From Strigops habroptila (Eukaryota; Chordata; Aves; Psittaciformes; Psittacidae): a stretch of DNA of 64,000 nt. The DNA lies in assembly GCF_004027225.2 (NCBI RefSeq), contig NC_044278.2, forward strand, positions 53,211,411-53,275,410. The letters run 5' to 3'. Positions 34,301 to 49,300 of this stretch are shown here, piece after piece (position 1 is the first letter of the stretch; each line of letters begins with the position of its first letter). The notes under the pieces were generated by a model, which searched no databases, had not been told where the DNA came from, and saw nothing but the letters and a program-made list of their open reading frames with translations. Made by a program: the position numbers and the translations under genes.

Positions 34301-37300
34301 GATTCTGGTTCAGCAAATTATTTGGATGTACAGTTAACTTTGTGTGAGTTCAGCCTGCTGCAGTCAGTAGATTCAGGTAGAGTCTTAAAGCTTTGCTGAA
34401 TCAGAGTTTGCACAATTAATTATATTCAAAAGAAGAGACTTGTTCTCTTCCAGGTCTCTGGGTAACAAACTAAGACTCACCAGGTCACAAAAGCAGAAAA
34501 CTACTGATCCCATTATTCATTTCTATTATGGTGCTGCACGCTTATTCAGTCTTCTCTAAGCATAAGAAGATATATTCTACAGCATAGCTAGTGAAAAATA
34601 AAATGTCTTCAGAACTATTGATAGTGAGGTAGATATCATTAATCCTATTATACTCTGTATGAATATCAATTAAGAACCTGAACTGAAAATGGAGCAAAGA
34701 AATAAAAATCAAGCAAAACATCGTTTGTCACCCTCTGAATGAAAAGGTGGATTTTAGTGAATACACTGAAGATATTCATTAATAATTGAATCAACATAAT
34801 ACACCCATCCTCTCATTAAAAACTTGCAGGAATGAAACAATTAGTACAGGCAGGAAGAAATGACAATATAAACATAGGAACTATAAACAAAATCAGATTC
34901 AGCTTTATGAGGTGCAGACTAACATGTCATTCAAACACAGGCATGAAAGGCCACATTGGAACCTGGAAATGTGAATGTCCTGGAAATGGGAAAGAATCAT
35001 ATAAAAGGTATGATTCTCCAAGGCTGGAACATGAGTAAACCAAACCATTGCAACTGGAATCCTAATTCAGAGGTTCTGGGCTGAGAAGTAATTTTTCTTT
35101 TGTGTAGCCTTGATTCAAGCGGAATTTTAGTCTTTGATTCAATGCTACTTGCATTTAAGATAATTTCAACATACAAGAAACTTTCTAGAGTACTTCACAT
35201 CCTTGGTATACCTCTAAACATGCTAAATAAAATGTGCAAAAATTCTCCAAGTCAAGGATTTCCATGTCTACACAGTTCAGCACAACACCGTGAAATGTTC
35301 CTAAGTCAGGTCTGGATGTTACAGAAACACTTGGAAGCTGTAGCATGTTAAAACAGCATGAGTGCTTCAAGCTTAAGCTATATTGTGCTATCAGTGCTCA
35401 TCTCTGATACATTCCTTCCTGCATTTCTGATTTGTTCTGTTTGCTGATCTTAGGGTCATTTTTGGTAGCTGAAGAAATGACTGCCATCACCTATTGTCTT
35501 CAGCCTGCTGCCAGAGGCCACCACCCTGAAGCATCAGGGCTGAATGGGCAGTACATCCTCTCCGCAGCCATGACCATGGCAGCCTGTCATGGTAAAGTAA
35601 ACCGTAGCTGACTTTAGCGCACATAGGTAGGCCAGCCTGCGAGGTCCCATAGGTAGCAACCAGACACAGCCCATCCTGCCGGCCCCACTCTGTGCGATGG
35701 CCTCTGGCAAAAGGCCAGCATGTACAGGAGTTGTAATGACTCCCACTACCACAGTTCCTCCTCCAGTCTTGAAATCTCTTTTCACAAATTATGCAGACTT
35801 CTGAAAAAGACCATGGAAAAAACCCCACATTATATTTGAGAAGACAGTACTCACCCCCACCAAGAGCATCTCCTAAATGCAGATCATTGTCTAAAAATGG
35901 AAAGGAGGAAGATGTAGAGCAGTGAGTTACACACAATTCTCAAGGGAAGTGAAATGTTAGTTTTAATAGAAAATGTACAGCTGAATGTTTGAAAAGCAAC
36001 TTTTTCAGGTCAGACTCACAAATCCAAATAAGGCATTACACTTTTCCTGAAAACTCTTATAGAATTTAGTATTTGCCCACACAGTAATTGAAAAATGAGA
36101 CAATATGTTATATTCAAAATACAAAAGATTTTTGTCTGCTTTAAATAAGCTCAGAATAAATATCATAGTGGAAACAAGATCAATACCTCTTTAATATATC
36201 TGCAAATACAGAAATAAAAATTAGCCATGTTAAAGTATTAAAATATATCTATTTTTAAAATATGCGTATTTATTAACAATTATGTCTGTCATTACAAGTG
36301 GTGTATGCATGTTTGGCTTAAGTCTAATTTCTTGAACTGCAAAAACTGAACACCCATTTCAAGAACAAATACTGGGAAGTAATAAACCTACTTAGGGAGC
36401 GAGATTGAATCAACTCATTTATGTAAGAGTCATGGTGACACAAAAAGTTTTGCTTCAAGCAATCATATGTGCCGGTTTGAGGTTGGGTGGCAGTCTGTTT
36501 TTCTTTGGCTGAGTTATAAAGGTTTTCAAATATACTTAAAGGCATGTGCATGTTACTCAGTGAATGAACAGGCTATGACTATTCTCCCAGCACTGTACAC
36601 GTGTCCCACTGTACCTGGGATGGAACGTCCATCCAGTAAACAATTTGTCTATTAGCCGCAGATGCATAAACAAGAGGAACTCCATTTCAACATGCTGGTG
36701 TGGATATGACTATGTGGGTGATACGTTAGGGTGTGTGTGGAATGACAGTGAGCTCTGAAAGGTCACTGAGTGATAGGCAGAAATACGTTAGATGGATGTC
36801 ATAACTCCAAGAATCGCTTTCTTTCTCCTTATAAATGTGGAGTGCTAGAATAAATCAGAAGAGATAGCAAAATCTACCTAAATTTTGATACCAATGCTTA
36901 TTGCCACACATAATTAGATGGACACTCAATTGGGGTTTTTTTCATTATAATTGTGTCAGAATTCCATCCAAATCCAGGAAAATCCATCCAAATACATAAC
37001 TGTGCAGAACTCTGCCTTTTTATGTTCTTTATATCCAGAGGGAGAGGGAAGCTGATTTTACACATATCTAGTCTCAGCTGGGTAACAATTTATAAAATGC
37101 TTTGATGTCACCAGGAAATCTGGCAGGAGAATAATCAAATTCATACTGCATGACTGGGTTTGTTCTCGTCAGGTGCCAGTCCTGTCTGTGTGTGGCCAGC
37201 ACAGAGTTGCATTTCAAAAATATCTTTACCTGTCAAATGCTAATAAGAAGCAATGAACTGCAAACTGGATTCGATTTATTATCAAGATGAAGAAGTCAGG

Positions 37301-40300
37301 TAAAATGCAGGGTTCTGCTCTGGAGGGTTCATGCAAAGATTTGTTTCAGAAATGGTAAGGATGATATGAACGAAATACAAATGGAAATGCATGTGTCTGT
37401 AGGGACCAGAAAAACAGCAGAGCAAAGAGTTAAAAGAACAGACAATAAATGTTACCATTCCCAGCAGTAAAATTGAGGAATGTGTCATGTCTGTCAAAAC
37501 CACCAGGCCTGTGCTCTGATAAGATGACAGCACAGATGACTTGTCATTAGAGGAAAAGCAGAAGGGCACTCTAAAGCCAAAGGTTGCAGCATATCACCTA
37601 TTCCACTACTTCTCCTGTTCGCCCACCCACAAAATAGATATAGTCTGTGTACCCTGAATAAGCAAAACCAGATAGTAGGCAGCAACCTGACCTAGGGTTC
37701 AGAGTGCTAAAGTAAGCAAAATTATGAAGCAAATAACCTCTCCATAATAGCTGATGACTCCTAAAGGGTGTAAAAGATCTGTACATAAACTAGCCTGTCA
37801 TTTCTGATCCAGAATAACCACAGAGACAGCATAAGTACTCAGTAGCTAGCATATGTTTCACATGACACTCACCAGGCCACCTAAGCACACACATCTTGGT
37901 GCTCATGAGTATGTATGTGGGTTTGAGCATATGGCTGCATTAAATCAATGGCAGGAAGAATGTGAGTGGGTAAAATCAACTTTTTTAGAGATTTTGTAAA
38001 TAAACATAACCTTCCATTACATTTTGTGTTGAATATTGTTACGCTAGATGGGAGGTGCCTACAGGAGAGCTTCAACTCAGGCAGTAGTGCGTGGGAAGTG
38101 ATGCCTGGAAGACACAGCCTCTACAGTAATTTGCCTCAGCTGAGCCAAATTCATCATCTCAGGCAGCCTCATTTCTCAATGATACTGGCTGAATGAGACA
38201 TAGAGGAAACCCTGAGGTTAAGAAGCAGCATTAAACAGATACTAGGACATGCTTTAGAATTATCTTTCTGCACTTTCCAAATCCAGTAATTGAGTTTTAA
38301 CACAATTTTTTTTTTAATTAGTTTTAATTGTTTTTACACTCCCTATAATCCTCTTCGGTGCTGAAAGAGATCCCAAAATGATCTGCAAATCATGGAGTTC
38401 TTCATTCCCAAGAATCAGTGAAGTTGACTTAGGTAGGGCAGATAATCACCTCATAGTCATTCCTCTAACAGATTTAGGAGCCCCTAAAAATCAAATTCCT
38501 TTCACCTGACTGATGCAGCTTCACTGTAGATATTGGCATCCCCAGGTTACCTTTAAACACGACTGAGGACAGAGTCTTTTAGGGCACAATTCAAGTAACC
38601 CACTTGAAAAGTCTATAGTAGGATGAGAACAAATCCACGTTTGGAGTGATATGAACCATCCGTAGACATGCTGATTTCTCTCCACTGACTTTGAAGAAAG
38701 CCAGGACAGTAAGCTTAGTGGAAGGCAGTGGCTTAGCAGTATTTTATAACAGACGCTTCTAATCTAAGCCGAACACATATTTCCTTTGCAAAACAAAGTG
38801 GGAAGGAAGAATGCAACTTTCACAGGATTTAGCAGCTACCACATTCACAAGAAGCTGCCACTGTTTATTCAAAGAGTGAGCCAGAGAATCATGTGGGAAT
38901 GTAACTGCTTTCATGTACCTAAAGACTTATTGCAATTTTTATCCAGAAAAAGACTGACATTGTTGTGTGGGCTAATGTTATCCTGCATTTCCTGACTCAG
39001 GCATTTTGTTTGATAACCAGAAATTCTTTCAATGTAATTTAGCTGAAAAATCTCTGTGTTATCATAAAATTCCATCATAAATGCATGTGTAATTTTCTTG
39101 TTGTCTGGATTGTGCTTGGTTTTTTTTTAACAATAATGAAGATCATTGAAAATCATCATTTGTCATTCTCAGGACTACAAATAAAATCTTTCGGTTATCT
39201 CTGCTGTTCAGAGCCTTTTTTCCTTTCTGACACAGGTCTTTGTAGTAATCAATACTAGATAATATTAAGTAAATACATGGGGAGAAGAAAGAATACCCAG
39301 ATTCCTTCTGATTCTTTTCCAAGTCCATTATCAGGCATCAGGAATATTTATGCTGAAAGAAAAGATAATGAAAAAAAAAGTAGAACAGTTACCCATTTTT
39401 GGCAACAGTTACCCTTTGTTATACTACCCAGGGAGTTCAGTTCAGGCTGGAAAAGCATGAAGAAGATCTTCAGGAAATAAAATGTTATCAGTGACCAGTT
39501 ATACTCTAAAGCCTTACTGGAAGCAACAAAGACATGTAATTGGCAATTGCCAAAAAAATTCCCTTAGTTTACATGTAGAAGACAGTTTGTATTCACACAA
39601 ATGATCTCAGCTACAGTACTTTAGCAAATATGATCAAGAATCTCATGGGAGACAGTTTCTACATATCTAAAATAAGTTATGACCAGTTATGTCTTCATTA
39701 CTCACTCAGCACGGGCCTTGTCGGTCTTCTGATCACTGTAGGTTTCCTAGTAATTATGTCGTCTGCGGGACACAATGACATACCAATAAACAATAACAGC
39801 TTAATCTTTTTCAACTTAACAAATGAAGTTATCTGCAAATCTAGAAAGCTGCATTCAATAAATCCTTATGTATCACAGCAGAAGCTAAAAGTGAAAGGAT
39901 ATATTTTCAAAGCCTTTCTTGCTTGTTTGTCTTAAAGAAATCTTTAATTTTATGAAAGGAACATTGAAATCTAGCATTTCTCAGTTCTGTATATCTTTAA
40001 CTTAAGTAGTAGTTACTTCATACACCAGTCCTCAAGGAAAAGGACGTAAGTTTTACTATTGGGTCTAAATGCCATAGTAAAATAAGGATAGGAGATTTAC
40101 CTACCTGGGTGATCAAGAGCATCAGCTAAATCAAAATCACGTTGACCTAGGAGGAAGGTGACAGAAGGAAAGAGACTAAGTCAGAGGGTAGGTTCCATGA
40201 CCTCCAGGTCTGAGGGCTCTGGACAAAGCCAGAACACCAGTAAGAGGCAAAACAAAAACCCATCCAAACAGGAGCAGGCACAGAGCAAGCTGTCAGTTGT

Positions 40301-43300
40301 GCCAGCACTGTACAGTCCTGAATGACCATGAGATGGGCTGGTCTAATGCAAAGAAGCTACTTGTTCCGGTAGTGCGAAGAGATGCTGTTCTCTCCTCTTA
40401 TCCATATTCAGTGGCTGCGCAAACATGCCTTTGAAGAGCACAAGTTGCCTGTTACAGGGCACAAGGTCTATTGCTGAGAGGCAGCTGAAAGTAGCATTCA
40501 ACATGGTACTTGCAAACCAGAATCATTAGGTGAGAATTTTTAATGTCTTCATTACTGTTTTACTAGCTCAGCTTTATTGGCAAGTCTGCCTTGTGATCAC
40601 TTGTAACGTGAATCAACTTTTTTTTTAATTCTTCCTGTAACATGTGCCAGCAAGTAAAAGCTATAAAGATGTATTTACCTACTTTATTTTCTACTCTACC
40701 TTAAAAAAACCTGAAAGTGGAGAAAAGAACCCTTCCTGTTCTGTGTTAGGTGACAATGATGTCATTAAATGCCACAGCAGGCCAATTAGCATCCTGACAT
40801 TTGAAGTTAGCAGGCAAATGAAACTGGAAAACATTTAACATGTGTAAACTGAAGTATATGGTTTTGAACTAAACAAACACAGTTTTTCATGTGTTTTACT
40901 TTCCACTCTCTACAGTCTGCCACTTTCCCTTTAATAAACAGCCTTCCTGAAACACCTCTTTGCAGAGTACATACCTATTAATTTTCATCCTGGCTGAAAT
41001 TTCACCGTCCTTGTGTTTGCACACCAAATACAAGATTAGCCTGCACAAACCCACAAAAAGTCACAACGTGCCACGGCTTCCCTAAGCAGAAATGTTTTAC
41101 TGTGCTCTATCGAGTAAGTCTCTTGATCAGTGTCTGTTTATTACCCCATCTAAGTGGCTTAATACCTAATTCTCCAATAAAGTGTTTTTCCTGGTAAGGC
41201 TTGAACACTTCACAGCAAGGATTATAGAATGGTTTGGGTTGGAAGGGACCTTAAAGATCATCTGGTTCCAGTCCCCAAGAATGGCATCATTGTTCAAGAG
41301 GGGAAACTGAGGAACAGAGAGAGGCCATCAGAGGTTCTCCAGCATGACAATGCTCTGGGTTCAGCTCAACCCTCTCTTCTTGGCAGGTGCCACCTGTCTT
41401 CATAGCGTTCTTCTCATTAATCACTGTTCCTGATTAATAGCTCTCACCTGTGTCAGAGAGCTCCTGGACAGATTAATTAGCACTGGTGAAACACTGTGTG
41501 AGCCTCAAATAACAATCAGTGCAGGAGCATAAAGTATGCTTTCAAGAATGTCTTGATTCCTGTGAGGATTTTTATGTAAGTCTGTGAACTTAGTTATAGC
41601 TGGTGTCTGACAGAAAGGATAAAACAAGGCTGGAATACAGAATAGTGACTGACTTTTAAAGCAAAACTGTCCCTATAAAATATTATGACAAACCTGTGTT
41701 TGGAAAGGAAAAGCAGATAACAGCATAAGGCTTTCCCTGTAATGTTATTAGAGTAGCATTTTATCTTTTATACATTTGAACTGACCTTGGAGTGCCGGCT
41801 CATCCAACAACCTCTCCTTCCCCTACCCTGGCTGCTCAACCAACCTTGCCAAGTCCAGTAACCTTTTGACTGGGTCCTTAGCTGGATTGCTAGTTTGATC
41901 TATATTCCCCTACCCGCAGGCTGACATCCTGGCATTGCCTCCACTAATATGGTCAAATCATATTTTTCTGAAGCATTTTTTCAGTGCCAGCAACACAAGA
42001 AGTTTGACTGTCCTTTGGTTTTGTCCTCTGGATAAATCTTCATTCTAGATTGGCATCCTGAGTGCTGAGGGAGGATGTCTGACCTGAGCCCTGCTGCTGC
42101 AAGACACCGCTGGCAGGGCTCAAACCATTGCTCATCAGAGTGAGTCATCAGAAATCATTTTGTAGTACCAAAGAGCTGTTGACCAAACCAGCTCCTGTGT
42201 GGCAGGTCCTGACACACAGGAAGTAACTATGGAAAGCAGCTACAGAGGTCCTAGTGCTGCAAAGAGAATGTGACAATATTGTCTTGTGAAGGAAGACTCT
42301 GGAAAAATTCCATGTAAAATACTTCTTTGAAGTTAGGGAAAAGCAAAAAAAAAAAAAAAAAGAAATAGAAGGAATCTCATCAAAAGAGATAATGGAATTC
42401 AAGCAAGATGATGCGGATGCTCCCAATTGCATGAGAACCAAAGCAAAACAGCAGACTTAAACAATTACTAACATCTGCCCTTCTGTATGATTCCAACATT
42501 TCCCTCACCTGTTGTGTGTTGTGTCTGCTCTGTTATCAAATAGGTGAGAAAAGACAAGAGGTGGTGTTTTAACACTGCAAAGGAGAAACAGAAGACAACT
42601 ACAGAATTTTTAAGACTAGAAAAAAGAAGCCTGAAAATCTCCTGCAGGAATTATTCAGATTATTGTTTGTTTGCTTTTTTTTAATTATGTCTGATGAGAA
42701 ACCAAGCAATAAAAAAAGCCAGACACCAGCACAGAATGACTGACTGGGAGTAAGACAGGAATCTACATTGAAATCTCTTTGGCTGTGTAAATATAAACCT
42801 TGACAGACGGGCAAATCATATGTTGACATCTGTGCACCATGGTAAATGATATTCCAATAAACCAAAAGATTGGTTGGACTTCCATCCCAACTTCCTCTTA
42901 TAATTACATCAATGACCGCAAGGAGTAAGATCTTGTGGAGCTGAATTTTAAATACTCATTACCATTTCTGAGACTGCGCCTAGACATTTTAAGAATCTAA
43001 TTTAGGAGGATAACAGATGGTTAAATAGCTGAATAGCCCAGATTTCATCCACGAAATGGTGGGTCTACAAACAAAAACACATTTAGAGACTCAGAGAATA
43101 TTTAGCTTAAATAGGAACTGCAGTCACTTCAAGGAACGCTGAAGAAGAATGACAACGGAAATAAATCAGTCAAGCTGTTTCACAGAGCAAACAGACTGAA
43201 AGAAATCCATTTTCCACAAACAAAAATACTCTTTTTTTCTTGGATGAGCTTCCATAATAGAAACATCTGGAAATATACTTATGAAAATGAGAATGAAAGG

Positions 43301-46300
43301 AGTTTTAGTGGAGAGAAAACAGCTTTGTTCCTTTGGGGGTTTTATTTGGTTGGGGGGTTTTATGTGTGTGGTTTTGTTCTGGGTTTTTTTTTTGTTGTGT
43401 TTTTGTTTACTTGGGTGAGGGGTTTTTGTTGTTATGGGCTTGGGTTTTTTTGGTTGGTTTTTGGTTTGGTTTGGTTTTGGGTTTTTTTAAATTTGGTTTG
43501 GGGTTTTTTTAACCTGGATAAAGTTATTAAGAGAGTTAGCCATGCAGGAGGTATTGTCTCAGAGTTATCGGTTATTACTGCTTTGGGCTAGTATGCTATT
43601 TCTTGGCATCACTTCTAGCCTTTCTCCTGGGAGTATCCCTGTTTTTACAAAGAAATTGAACTATTGCAGTGGTGTTTTTTCTTGGGTGTTCCACAATGAT
43701 TCATAGCAGAGAATTTGAGAAATGTTTATACACTCCTGCCTGACACCACGAAACAGTCCTTATCTGAAAATGAGAAAGCACTAAGCTAAGAAAGCAAGCC
43801 TTCCAGATGGATATGCAGTTTGTGTTGCAAAAGGACCTGTTTCAATCATGTTTATACTAGCTGCTCAAACAGAGGGAACTAAACTACCAGCAGGACTTTT
43901 GCTGGCACTGCCAGCCTTACTTGGGGTATAATTCCCTCATCCCCACCCAACACATGTAGCTGTGCCAATAAAAATCTGTGTAGTAGACCTGGCCTACATA
44001 GCTAAGAGTACACTCTCTGTAGCAACCAGGCAGGGGAGAATAGACTCCATAAAGCCAAACATCAGAACATAGTAGTTAAAATTTCAAAGTTGCTAGATTT
44101 CTTTTTACCTGCATAATTCTTCCCAGTAGGACATTTGCTTTCACTAATGCCCATACTTTCTATAAGCCTTTATAACATCCAGTGTGGAAGGCCAGTGACA
44201 TAAAATCCTTGTTAGTCTAATTGCTCTACTATCGAGACTATTATGGTTGCTCTTTGTCACAGAGATCCTAAGCCAGCTTTTAGTAAGTTTCCTTGAGTAT
44301 GAGACACATCCTGCTGAAGCATCATGGAAGTGAGGTCTTCCCAAGCCACCAAGGCACCACCCTACAAAATCATGTCCTCAGGCACATGTGCATTTAATGT
44401 CCGCAAACTGTTGCCAATATTAGTTTTCTGAAAATCTGTCTCACATATCCAGTCACTAACACGCGGACAGCAGCGCCTCTGCAGATGGTCTAGTTTGTGA
44501 CCTAAATGTTAAATGGATCCATCACCCTTTACCTGTGTAGATGACTGATCACAAGGGTCTGAGGACCCACATTTTTTGAGGAGGATTTATGAGGAAGCAG
44601 GCTGGATTCTGCAGGTGGGTGTTACCTGTTCATCGTTACGACTGTAGTCAGACGTTTTCTGACAAAAGGCTACTGTGGCATCACTCTGCAATTTTATAAT
44701 CTCCGTAAGTAGGCTCGGTTCTGCACTGGATCCATATGAACACAGTCTGTGGCCATTAAAATGATGCAGATTTCAATAAGGCAGCATGAATATTGTTAAA
44801 TGAGAGTCAGGTTATGAGACAAATGAAATGAACTTCTGAGGCATTTAATATGCATAGTCTAGTATTAAAATGAAGCTAAGATCCATGAGAAAATGTATTT
44901 CTATGTGTATGTACATGTGTGGACATACATCTTGAATGTATACATGCACGTGTGTTAGATAAATCCTTTTCTCATCAATATGATTAAATTATGGGTGTTG
45001 AGTGCATTGCTAGCAGTCATATGATCGGGATGAGACTACCTGTGTTATAAATAAATTAGAAGCAAGTAACTTAGAAATGTGAGCTAGATAGGAAGAGAAA
45101 ATAAGTTGATTTTACATTATTTAAAAACAAGAACAAAAATATTCCTTCAGTGTGATTAAATATGAATTGTTTTGTGAATACAATGAGTTTAGAACATTAT
45201 GAAGCTGGCAGAGACTGAGCAAGAAGTGGGTGACTCACAAATGAGAACAAAAATTTTCTGAAATGGAACAATATGTTACCAAAGTCACTCATGGGACCCA
45301 TTTTATGTTCTTTTTTAGCTGAAATGGTAAGTTATTCTTTGTAGAGAGCATTTCTGATTATTATACAATCATGAGACATATTTCCCCTGTAATGAGAAAA
45401 TGGGATGTTTCCTCCCAGGTATGTGATTCAGAACATACCCATTTACTGGTCCAACTTTATTCAGGAATTATGTTTGTTTAAAGGAAATTATTCATGTAGG
45501 AAAAGTTATGGGAGAACATAAAGGATTATACCCTAGAGTAGACACTTTGGACAAAATCTCAATGAGCAGGTATTATTTCTTTGATGTAATACCCTCATGA
45601 TCCATATTTCCTGATGAGGCTACTGGAGCTTTATTTCCATCACGGCCCTTTCATTACATAAACAATGACTGCCATTACAGCCCCTTGATGTTTGGGTGGA
45701 AAATGAGTCTGCTTTAAAATCTGTAATTAGTATCCAAGTTCCAGTCTGTAGACCACAGCATATAGACCTGATAATTGACTTCATGTTTTTTGTTAGGCCA
45801 CTTCTGTTTACAGTTTGAATTCAAGGGAAATGAAAAGGTCTCCCTCACTTATTCATACAAGAACACATTTAAATAATCACCAGCAAATAAGATGCCCTAA
45901 TAAAGCAGGAGTGGCAGTACTGCTTTAGGTCTGTGCAGCATAGTTTCATCAAACATGAAAGAAAATCTTCTAGTTCTGTGGTGTTTGCTTTGCTCTGGAC
46001 AAACAACAGCAGTTCAAAGGTAGCTGCCATTCTGTATGATGCGATATGCCCTGCATACATAAAATAGAGCATATATAATTTTCATGTTTTGCTTCAGAGT
46101 GAGTGCAGAAGAAGCTGTTGTATACTGTAAAATTACAGGCAGAGCAAAAGAGTAGGGATCTCCCATGAAGCAGCACCATTTACGTGAGCACCTCAGGTTT
46201 TCAGCTTTGTGCCACAAGGAAGCAGAGCTCAGGCCATGGCATGGGCTGTTCACGCAGAGCTTCTCTCTGTCCCTGTGTGGTTCGTGAAGCTGTCAGCCCT

Positions 46301-49300
46301 TTTCAGTCATTTGGTCTGAGAGTGTCAAGCTGAACAATGGTCACGTTACATGAGAACTGTACAAGTAGATAGGCTCAAACAAGAGATCAAGAGGAGTGTT
46401 CCTGCTGAAACGCTATAGTGTGGCACAAGCAGCAGCTGTGTTAGGCTCTCAGAATGACCACTCGCTGCCTAAGTACCAGCTGGCTAATCCACATTGTCCC
46501 AGCTGGTAGTGTAGCGACAACAGAGGGAGCTGAAGGTAATACAGAAGGTCAGGGAGATGCCAGGCTTTGCTATTTGTGTTGCTCGCAGAATGTCTTTTAA
46601 TGTTCCTCTTCCCATGTCATCCCAACTACACTGGTAAAATATATGCAAAATACCTTTGGTTCAATATGGGTAGCACAGATGTCAATAGGGCTGTTCTGGA
46701 ACTTAACGTTGGGTTGAATTTGTTTCAGAGATTCTATTGTATAACTAATCCTGTGCCCCTGAAGTCAGAGTAGCCCATAAGCTTAATTATTTATATTTCT
46801 TCCAAAGAGGGTTACTAATACTGCCAAGTCAAAGTGGGTGTTCAGGGCATTTCATACACATTCTTTGCTTGTGTGTTTAAGATGCAAAACAGCAAAGCAG
46901 CAAGGCCTGCATCTTCTCTCTTTCATGCCATTAAGAATATGTTCTGTGAAAAAGGATAATGCTGGAAGGAGTTGCTGGACATCAGCAAGCCGGTCTGTTC
47001 AGCCACAAAGTCTCTGTGGAGACTCAGAAGCCACCTCTCACCTCATTTGGACTAAATGAGAGAAGCAATCAGGCTCCCTTCACCTAGCTGAAGAAGCCCT
47101 TGCATATGCCACCGGCATGCACAAAGAAGCCTCTCTGAATGACCCAGGGCAAACAGTGATGGAGTATCAGTTGGTATCTGAACTTCAAAAGCAGGACACT
47201 CAGAAGAGGATCTGGTGGCTTAGCCATCAGAGGGAACAGAAATCAAGAGTGTTGGCATGCAGAACGCTTTGCAGATCTGGGTTGGATTTCCGAACAAAGA
47301 GCCAGCCTTCTTTTTGTTACCATTACGCTCAGGAAGCAAAATGTTCTCTGTCATCTTTGTGAATAGAAATATGTGTCTCGTATCTCAATTTCTGCTCTTT
47401 GCAGGTGGTAACCTGATAGAGTTAGATAGAGTTGATAGATAGAGTTACAGTTTTGATGTGGTAAAGATTGCAATCTGGGAGGCTGTGTTGCCATTAGTTC
47501 AGGACTGTTCCTGGTATGGAGTGTGTGTCCCTTGTTCCTCCCTCTAGTTATAAGACCTGGGACGCAGAGAAAGGCTTTGATTTAATTTGTCTGCTAATCT
47601 CAGTGCCTACTCTGGCTTTGTTTTCATTTGATCTGGAGCAATGTCGCTGTTTGAAAAGCTATTGCTGTGATACAGCTTTTATAAGAAATTCCTCAGGAAT
47701 TAAAAAATGCATTGATGACAAGCAAAGCTCATACAGTGGGAGTGTTATATTTTCATAACCCATGCATGCCCTTTCTTTCAACTGGGATGGCCTATTTGCC
47801 TTTATGACATACTGTACTACAGATGAGATCTTAGATAGTATTTTCCCATAGCATTCACACATGTCAGCCCTCTGTGGAAACAAAAGAAGACTCTAAACAA
47901 CACAATCTGAATCTCCTCCTAGCCATGAGGCAAAATGCCACAGAAAGGCATATTTTTATTGATTTTTAATATTGAAAGAATAAATGGCATTTATTTGTTT
48001 ACTTATTACCCTCAATGCGATGGAGAGGGATTGGCAATCGCTGATGCAAATGAGGGAGATACACACACTGAAAACAGGCAGTCTGAGCACTGCTACCAGG
48101 CGTGCAATGTGGCAGCAGTGTTTGAAAAGTGAACTTGAGAAGCTGAGTAACCACACCAGTTGTAAGCTCATCCCAAACCCTGATGTTGCAACAGTTCTGC
48201 TGCTGCCACAGATTACAGCAGCTCTGGTATTGGGAGTGAAATAGTTTTGGCGCCCAGCAACAGAAGAATTCATTGTCTGATATATACTTTCTGATACCAT
48301 GAGTGCTTCAGCACGTACACAAGGACCTCACATGGAGTGATAGCAAAGACTGGAGCTTGATGGAGCAGTATCAGAAAAACGGGACTGTGTTTTTCATCTC
48401 TCCTGTTCTGTTTTTTAACTCTAGTGAAAGCTACATCATTCATAAAACCAAGTCACAGTGTCTCAAATCCAAACAGGTCTGTAATTTTCTCTCATAAAAT
48501 GCCCAGCTAATTAACCAAGAATACAATTAGTTTTGAGTTGTTACAACATTTTTTAAGCCTCAGCTGGACACTAGTACATGGTTTACTGGCTAGCAATAAA
48601 TGCTGTTGCTGTTGCATGTGTAGCATGCAATACCTGACGGAGTAAACGCGTCTTAAACATCATCAGCCTTTGCACTGTTTGTTACTGATTGAACATGTGA
48701 TCTATTGGTTGATCTTAAATACCATGGGTGTATAGGTTTTATCTATATTGGGAACCTGAAGGGCATTTCTGAGCAGTCACGTCTGAGTGAGTGTCAGCTG
48801 CTTTCCAGCTCCGTGCAGGAAGGAGAGAGCCCTCAGGTTGCACAGCTGCCCCCCTGTAGGTATGCACACAGGTGTATGGCCCAAATGGGACCTCCAGCTT
48901 GTTTCAAAACTGAGGTGTATGGCCCAAATGGGACCTACAATATGTGCCAAACAAGTGCATGTTACTGGAGGACTAGGACCTAAGCTGTGTCTTACCACAC
49001 TGTACATGGGCCAAGCTGCAGTAACCAACATGGGGTGTTAGCATGAACTTTGGTGGAAGGAGTTTCTATGAAGTTTCTTTCATTTGGATTGGTCTAAAAG
49101 CCACTCAGAAAATTAGTTGTTGCAGCTCAGCTTACATGGGGGACCTAATGTAACCTGCCTAAGCTTAGAAATAAAAGCCAGTGAATGTAGGTGAAAGTAT
49201 GCAAGACTGCAGCGAGCATGTAAGTTGCTGAACTGTATCAGGTCTCACTTTCCCTGTGCAATGTGGTCCTTGGGTATGCCATGTTTCTGCTGAGATATGT

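Noticed and set aside
35487-35936. 149-codon minus-strand frame
   Set aside because: It overlaps XG exon 3 and runs through its splice sites into intron; only the 36-base exon inside it is supported.
43244-43591. 115-codon plus-strand frame
   Set aside because: It is a read of the G/T tract, giving repetitive Phe/Gly/Val/Trp without real coding character.
44109-44159. Possible extra XG exon of 51 bases in phase 1-1
   Set aside because: Frame and donor fit, but the acceptor has no pyrimidine tract and the peptide, with a Cys and no family motif, is unlike CD99/XG ectodomains.
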